Source: Hyphomicrobiales bacterium (GTDB taxonomy: Bacteria; Pseudomonadota; Alphaproteobacteria; Rhizobiales; JAJFHC01). From it: a stretch of 8,838 nucleotides of DNA. Below the pieces are notes generated by a model, which ran no database searches, was not told where the DNA came from, and saw only the letters and a list, made by a program, of their open reading frames with translations. This document shows, piece after piece, positions 6,745 through 8,838 of the stretch (the first letter of the stretch is position 1; every line of letters starts with the position of its first letter). The stretch lies in NCBI GenBank assembly GCA_021775835.1, contig JAJFHC010000134.1:1-8838 (forward strand), read 5' to 3'. The position numbers and the translations under genes are program-made.

Positions 6745-6801
6745 ATACATCGCTATGACGACTCAATGTTTCAACCGTCAGCGGCAATCAAAACCCCGAT
6801 T

Positions 6802-6807
6802 GAGGAG
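6802..6807 (+). promoter_or_regulatory. Ribosome binding site of the methyltransferase gene
   Basis: GAGGAG, 5 bases before the ATG at 6813; a strong site that fixes the start. Confidence 0.7.
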
Positions 6808-6812
6808 ATTTT

Positions 6813-7313
6813 ATGTCACGACTAGACAGTTTCATTCGACGCCTGATGGCCCAGAGGACCTGTTTGAACCATGCGGCAGAGCAGATATCGGGGATCCCCG
6901 GGGTGATTTTTGAACTCGGCCTTGGGAACGGACGCACCTATGATCATCTTCGTGATGTCCTTCCCAATCGTGAAATCTTCGTGTTCGACAGGCAGGTTGC
7001 GGCTCATCCGGACTGTATTCCCGATGACGATCATATGATCGTCGGTGATTTCTCAGACACGCTCCCAGCCACGATCGAACGGTTCGAGGGGCAGTGCGCA
7101 CTGGTTCATGCGGACATCGGCACAGGTGTTGCCGAAAGAAATGCAAGCATGGCCCGTTACCTGGGATCCATACTGGGACCGACAATGGCGCCAGGCGGTT
7201 TGATTCTGAGCGATCAAGAGATCGCCATACCGGGTTTTTCCCTTGGTATCCTGCCGGAAGATGTTCCCGACGGCCGCTATTACCTGCTTTGCAATGGGCA
7301 GGAGGGCGATTAA
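6813..7313 (+). CDS. Class I SAM-dependent methyltransferase, PF12692-like, substrate unknown
   Basis: Predicted 166 residues, close to the size I know for this small family (S-adenosyl-L-methionine methyltransferase, PF12692). The SAM-binding motif I is FELGLGNGRTYDHL (about 33-46). An acidic residue at the end of the second strand, in FVFDRQ (about 56-61), would contact the ribose hydroxyls of SAM. GDFSDTLP (about 78-85) fits motif II, ALVHADIGTG (about 96-105) fits the motif III/IV region, and APGGLILSDQE (about 127-137) fits the later strands. The protein is soluble, with no signal peptide. The methyl acceptor is not known to me. It opens the rightward group 150 bases before dapA and is divergent from the transglycosylase. 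Confidence 0.87.
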   Translation: MSRLDSFIRRLMAQRTCLNHAAEQISGIPGVIFELGLGNGRTYDHLRDVLPNREIFVFDRQVAAHPDCIPDDDHMIVGDFSDTLPATIERFEGQCALVHADIGTGVAERNASMARYLGSILGPTMAPGGLILSDQEIAIPGFSLGILPEDVPDGRYYLLCNGQEGD

Positions 7314-7463
7314 CGTCATCTGCAGATTGTTGCGCCGACACCGCCTGCTACACTTGCTGTAGGGGCATTATGCGGTTATTTTCCGCCCCCGTAATCCGCT
7401 ATGGTTGCGTAATGACTGAAGCCGATGGCGCCGGGCCCTTGGTAATGAGTGAAGGATAGTGTC
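7314..7463 (+). other. Leader region before dapA with a bulged hairpin
   Basis: Bases 7362-7390 can fold as GGGG pairing with CCCC, a six-base bulge, then GCGG pairing with CCGC around a TTATTTT loop. No T-run follows, so it is not a standard intrinsic terminator. A possible promoter is TTGTTG (7327-7332) and TACACT (7349-7354) with a 16-base spacer, but the match is weak. I see no known lysine riboswitch architecture in this short space. Confidence 0.3.
7452..7456 (+). promoter_or_regulatory. Ribosome binding site deciding the dapA start
   Basis: AAGGA, 7 bases before the ATG at 7464. It overlaps the codons after a possible in-frame GTG at 7449, which has no comparable site, so the ATG is preferred. 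Confidence 0.75.
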
Positions 7464-8342
7464 ATGTTCAAGGGATCGATTCCTGCCCTAATCACACCAA
7501 TGCGTGACGGAGCAGTGGACGAGGAAGCCTTTCGATCACTGGTGGACTGGCACATTAAACAAGGCAGTCACGGACTCGTTCCCGTCGGCACAACGGGTGA
7601 ATCACCGACACTGTCTCATGTCGAGCATAAACGCGTGGTCGAAATCTGCGTCGAAGTCTCCGCCGGTCGTGTACCTGTTATTGCGGGCACAGGGTCGAAC
7701 AATACCGCCGAGGCGATTGATCTCACCCAGCATGCGGCATCGGTTGGCGTCGATGGTGTGCTGGTCGTCACGCCTTACTACAACAAGCCGACCCAAGAAG
7801 GCCTTTATCAGCACTACAAGGCGATCCATGATTGTGCGGATGTGCCGATCATCATCTACAATATTCCGCCGCGCAGTGTGGTGGACATGTCGGTGGAGAC
7901 TATGGCTCGCCTGTTCAAGCTTCCCAATATCGTCGGTGTCAAGGATGCGACGGCCGATCTGGCCCGTGTCAGTAAACAACGCCACACCATGGGCCCTGAT
8001 TTTATTCAACTTTCCGGCGAAGACGCGACCGCGCTCGCGCTCATGGCTCATGGCGGACACGGTTGTATTTCGGTGACGGCGAATGTGGCGCCTGCATTGT
8101 GTTCGGAGTTCCAGAATGCCTGCATGGCAGGCGATTTTGGCTCTGCCCTGAAAATTCAGGACCGGCTCATGCCGCTTCATGAGGCGCTGTTCGTCGAAGC
8201 AAGCCCCGGTCCCGTGAAATACGCTGCCAGCGTGCTGGGGTTGTGTTCGTCGGAGGCCCGCCTGCCCATGGTGCCTGTGGCTGAAGCCACGCGCGTCAAA
8301 GTCGATGCAGCGCTGGTTCACGCCGGGCTTACGAACGGATAA
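7464..8342 (+). CDS. dapA: 4-hydroxy-tetrahydrodipicolinate synthase
   Basis: Predicted 292 residues, the same length as the Escherichia coli enzyme. It condenses pyruvate with aspartate-4-semialdehyde, the first committed step toward diaminopimelate (for peptidoglycan) and lysine, in the cytoplasm. It is a TIM-barrel aldolase of the DapA/NAL family. The Schiff-base lysine is Lys160 in [10 protein letters not shown]. The proton relay residues are Thr43-Thr44 in PVGTTGES, Tyr106 in TPYYNKP and Tyr132 in IYNIPPR, with substrate-binding Arg137. Residues matching the lysine allosteric site of the E. coli enzyme are present (Ser47, His52, His55, Asn79, Glu83, Tyr105), so feedback inhibition by lysine is likely. 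The stop is five bases before the smpB start, which indicates an operon. Confidence 0.98.
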   Translation: MFKGSIPALITPMRDGAVDEEAFRSLVDWHIKQGSHGLVPVGTTGESPTLSHVEHKRVVEICVEVSAGRVPVIAGTGSNNTAEAIDLTQHAASVGVDGVLVVTPYYNKPTQEGLYQHYKAIHDCADVPIIIYNIPPRSVVDMSVETMARLFKLPNIVGVKDATADLARVSKQRHTMGPDFIQLSGEDATALALMAHGGHGCISVTANVAPALCSEFQNACMAGDFGSALKIQDRLMPLHEALFVEASPGPVKYAASVLGLCSSEARLPMVPVAEATRVKVDAALVHAGLTNG

Positions 8343-8347
8343 GTCAA

Positions 8348-8838
8348 ATGTCGTCGAAAAGCGGTGGCGCCAAGCGTGCCCGTCAGGAGGCGGGACGCCT
8401 TGTGGTCTGCGACAACCGCAAGGCACGCTACAATTATGCCATTGAAGAGGTATTCGAAGCCGGCATTCAGTTGTTCGGCACTGAGGTCAAGGCGTTGCGT
8501 GAAGGCAAAGCGAGCCTTAATGACGCCTACGCCTCTGACGAAAAGGGCGAACTCTTCCTGATCAACGCCTACATCCCTGAATACGAACAGGCCGGCCGCT
8601 TCAACCATGCCTCGCGCCGTCCGCGTAAACTGCTCATGCACCGGCGAGAAATCGACAGGCTTTCTGGCAGCATCCAGCGCGATGGGCTGACACTGGTGCC
8701 GCTGAAATTGTTCTTCAATGACAGAGGTCTTGCCAAGGTTGAACTGGCACTGGCGCGCGGCAAGAAGAATTACGATAAACGCCAGACCGAGAAAGACCGG
8801 TCCTGGTCGCGTGAAAAATCGAGACTTCTGCGGGAGAA
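8348..8838 (+). CDS. smpB: SsrA-binding protein SmpB (3' end cut by window)
   Basis: The frame is open for 163 codons from the ATG at 8348 to the right edge with no stop; family members are usually about 150-165 residues, so only a few codons are probably missing. SmpB binds tmRNA (SsrA), fills the empty decoding centre of stalled ribosomes and starts trans-translation. Diagnostic stretches are [12 protein letters not shown] (23-34), [19 protein letters not shown] (39-57), [19 protein letters not shown] (85-103), [20 protein letters not shown] (116-135) and [14 protein letters not shown] (138-151). The basic C-terminal helix that enters the mRNA channel is visible up to RLLRE. The start is five bases after the dapA stop with a weak GGA site at 8337-8339, so translation probably depends partly on coupling to dapA. 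Confidence 0.97.
   Translation, partial: MSSKSGGAKRARQEAGRLVVCDNRKARYNYAIEEVFEAGIQLFGTEVKALREGKASLNDAYASDEKGELFLINAYIPEYEQAGRFNHASRRPRKLLMHRREIDRLSGSIQRDGLTLVPLKLFFNDRGLAKVELALARGKKNYDKRQTEKDRSWSREKSRLLRE

Larger units (their letters stand above)
6662..6812. promoter_or_regulatory. Divergent control region between transglycosylase and methyltransferase
   Basis: These 151 bases must hold promoters for both directions. On the plus strand TAGACA (6719-6724) and TTTATA (6742-6747) are separated by exactly 17 bases. The first matches five of six -35 bases; the second is a weak -10, with TATACA at 6744-6749 as an alternative. On the minus strand a TAAATA at 6715-6720 could serve as a -10 for the transglycosylase. 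An inverted repeat lies between the plus-strand elements. Confidence 0.45.

Noticed and set aside
7314..7463. Lysine riboswitch before dapA
   Set aside because: The interval is too short for the five-helix lysine aptamer plus a platform, and no matching conserved blocks are seen; the enzyme itself keeps lysine-site residues.

Overview
The window looks like chromosomal DNA of an alphaproteobacterium, possibly Hyphomicrobiales or a relative. The reasons are the dapA-smpB pair beside a soluble lytic transglycosylase, a SAM-methyltransferase of the small PF12692 type, a porin with an N-terminal coiled coil, and a helix-hairpin-helix protein whose domain resembles the C-terminal extension I recall from rhizobial NuoE proteins. 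The assignment comes from family recognition alone; no search was run. There is no tRNA, rRNA, CRISPR array, insertion sequence or prophage gene.

Layout. (1) 1-601, minus strand: the first 200 codons of a DcaP-like outer-membrane porin, running off the left edge. (2) 602-1431: a long intergenic region between divergent genes, with an 81% A+T core at 921-1020. (3) 1432-3438, plus strand: a three-gene unit made of an inner-membrane-anchored BON/OmpA-like protein, a 47-residue single-pass membrane protein that starts at GTG two bases after the previous stop, and a membrane-anchored helix-hairpin-helix protein. (4) 3448-6661, minus strand: a lytic transglycosylase followed by an alpha/beta hydrolase, convergent with the previous unit and separated from it by 9 bp. 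(5) 6662-6812: a divergent control region with a perfect 7-3-7 inverted repeat lying in the spacer of a candidate promoter. (6) 6813-8838, plus strand: a SAM-dependent methyltransferase, dapA, and smpB, which is cut by the right edge just before its stop codon.

Functionally the window is dominated by the cell envelope: nutrient uptake (porin), peptidoglycan binding (OmpA-like domain), peptidoglycan cleavage (transglycosylase) and supply of the diaminopimelate precursor (DapA). SmpB, the trans-translation factor, is a housekeeping neighbour of dapA. The least understood part is the BON/OmpA, micro-membrane-protein and helix-hairpin-helix trio, which may form a membrane complex and is the best candidate here for something undescribed.
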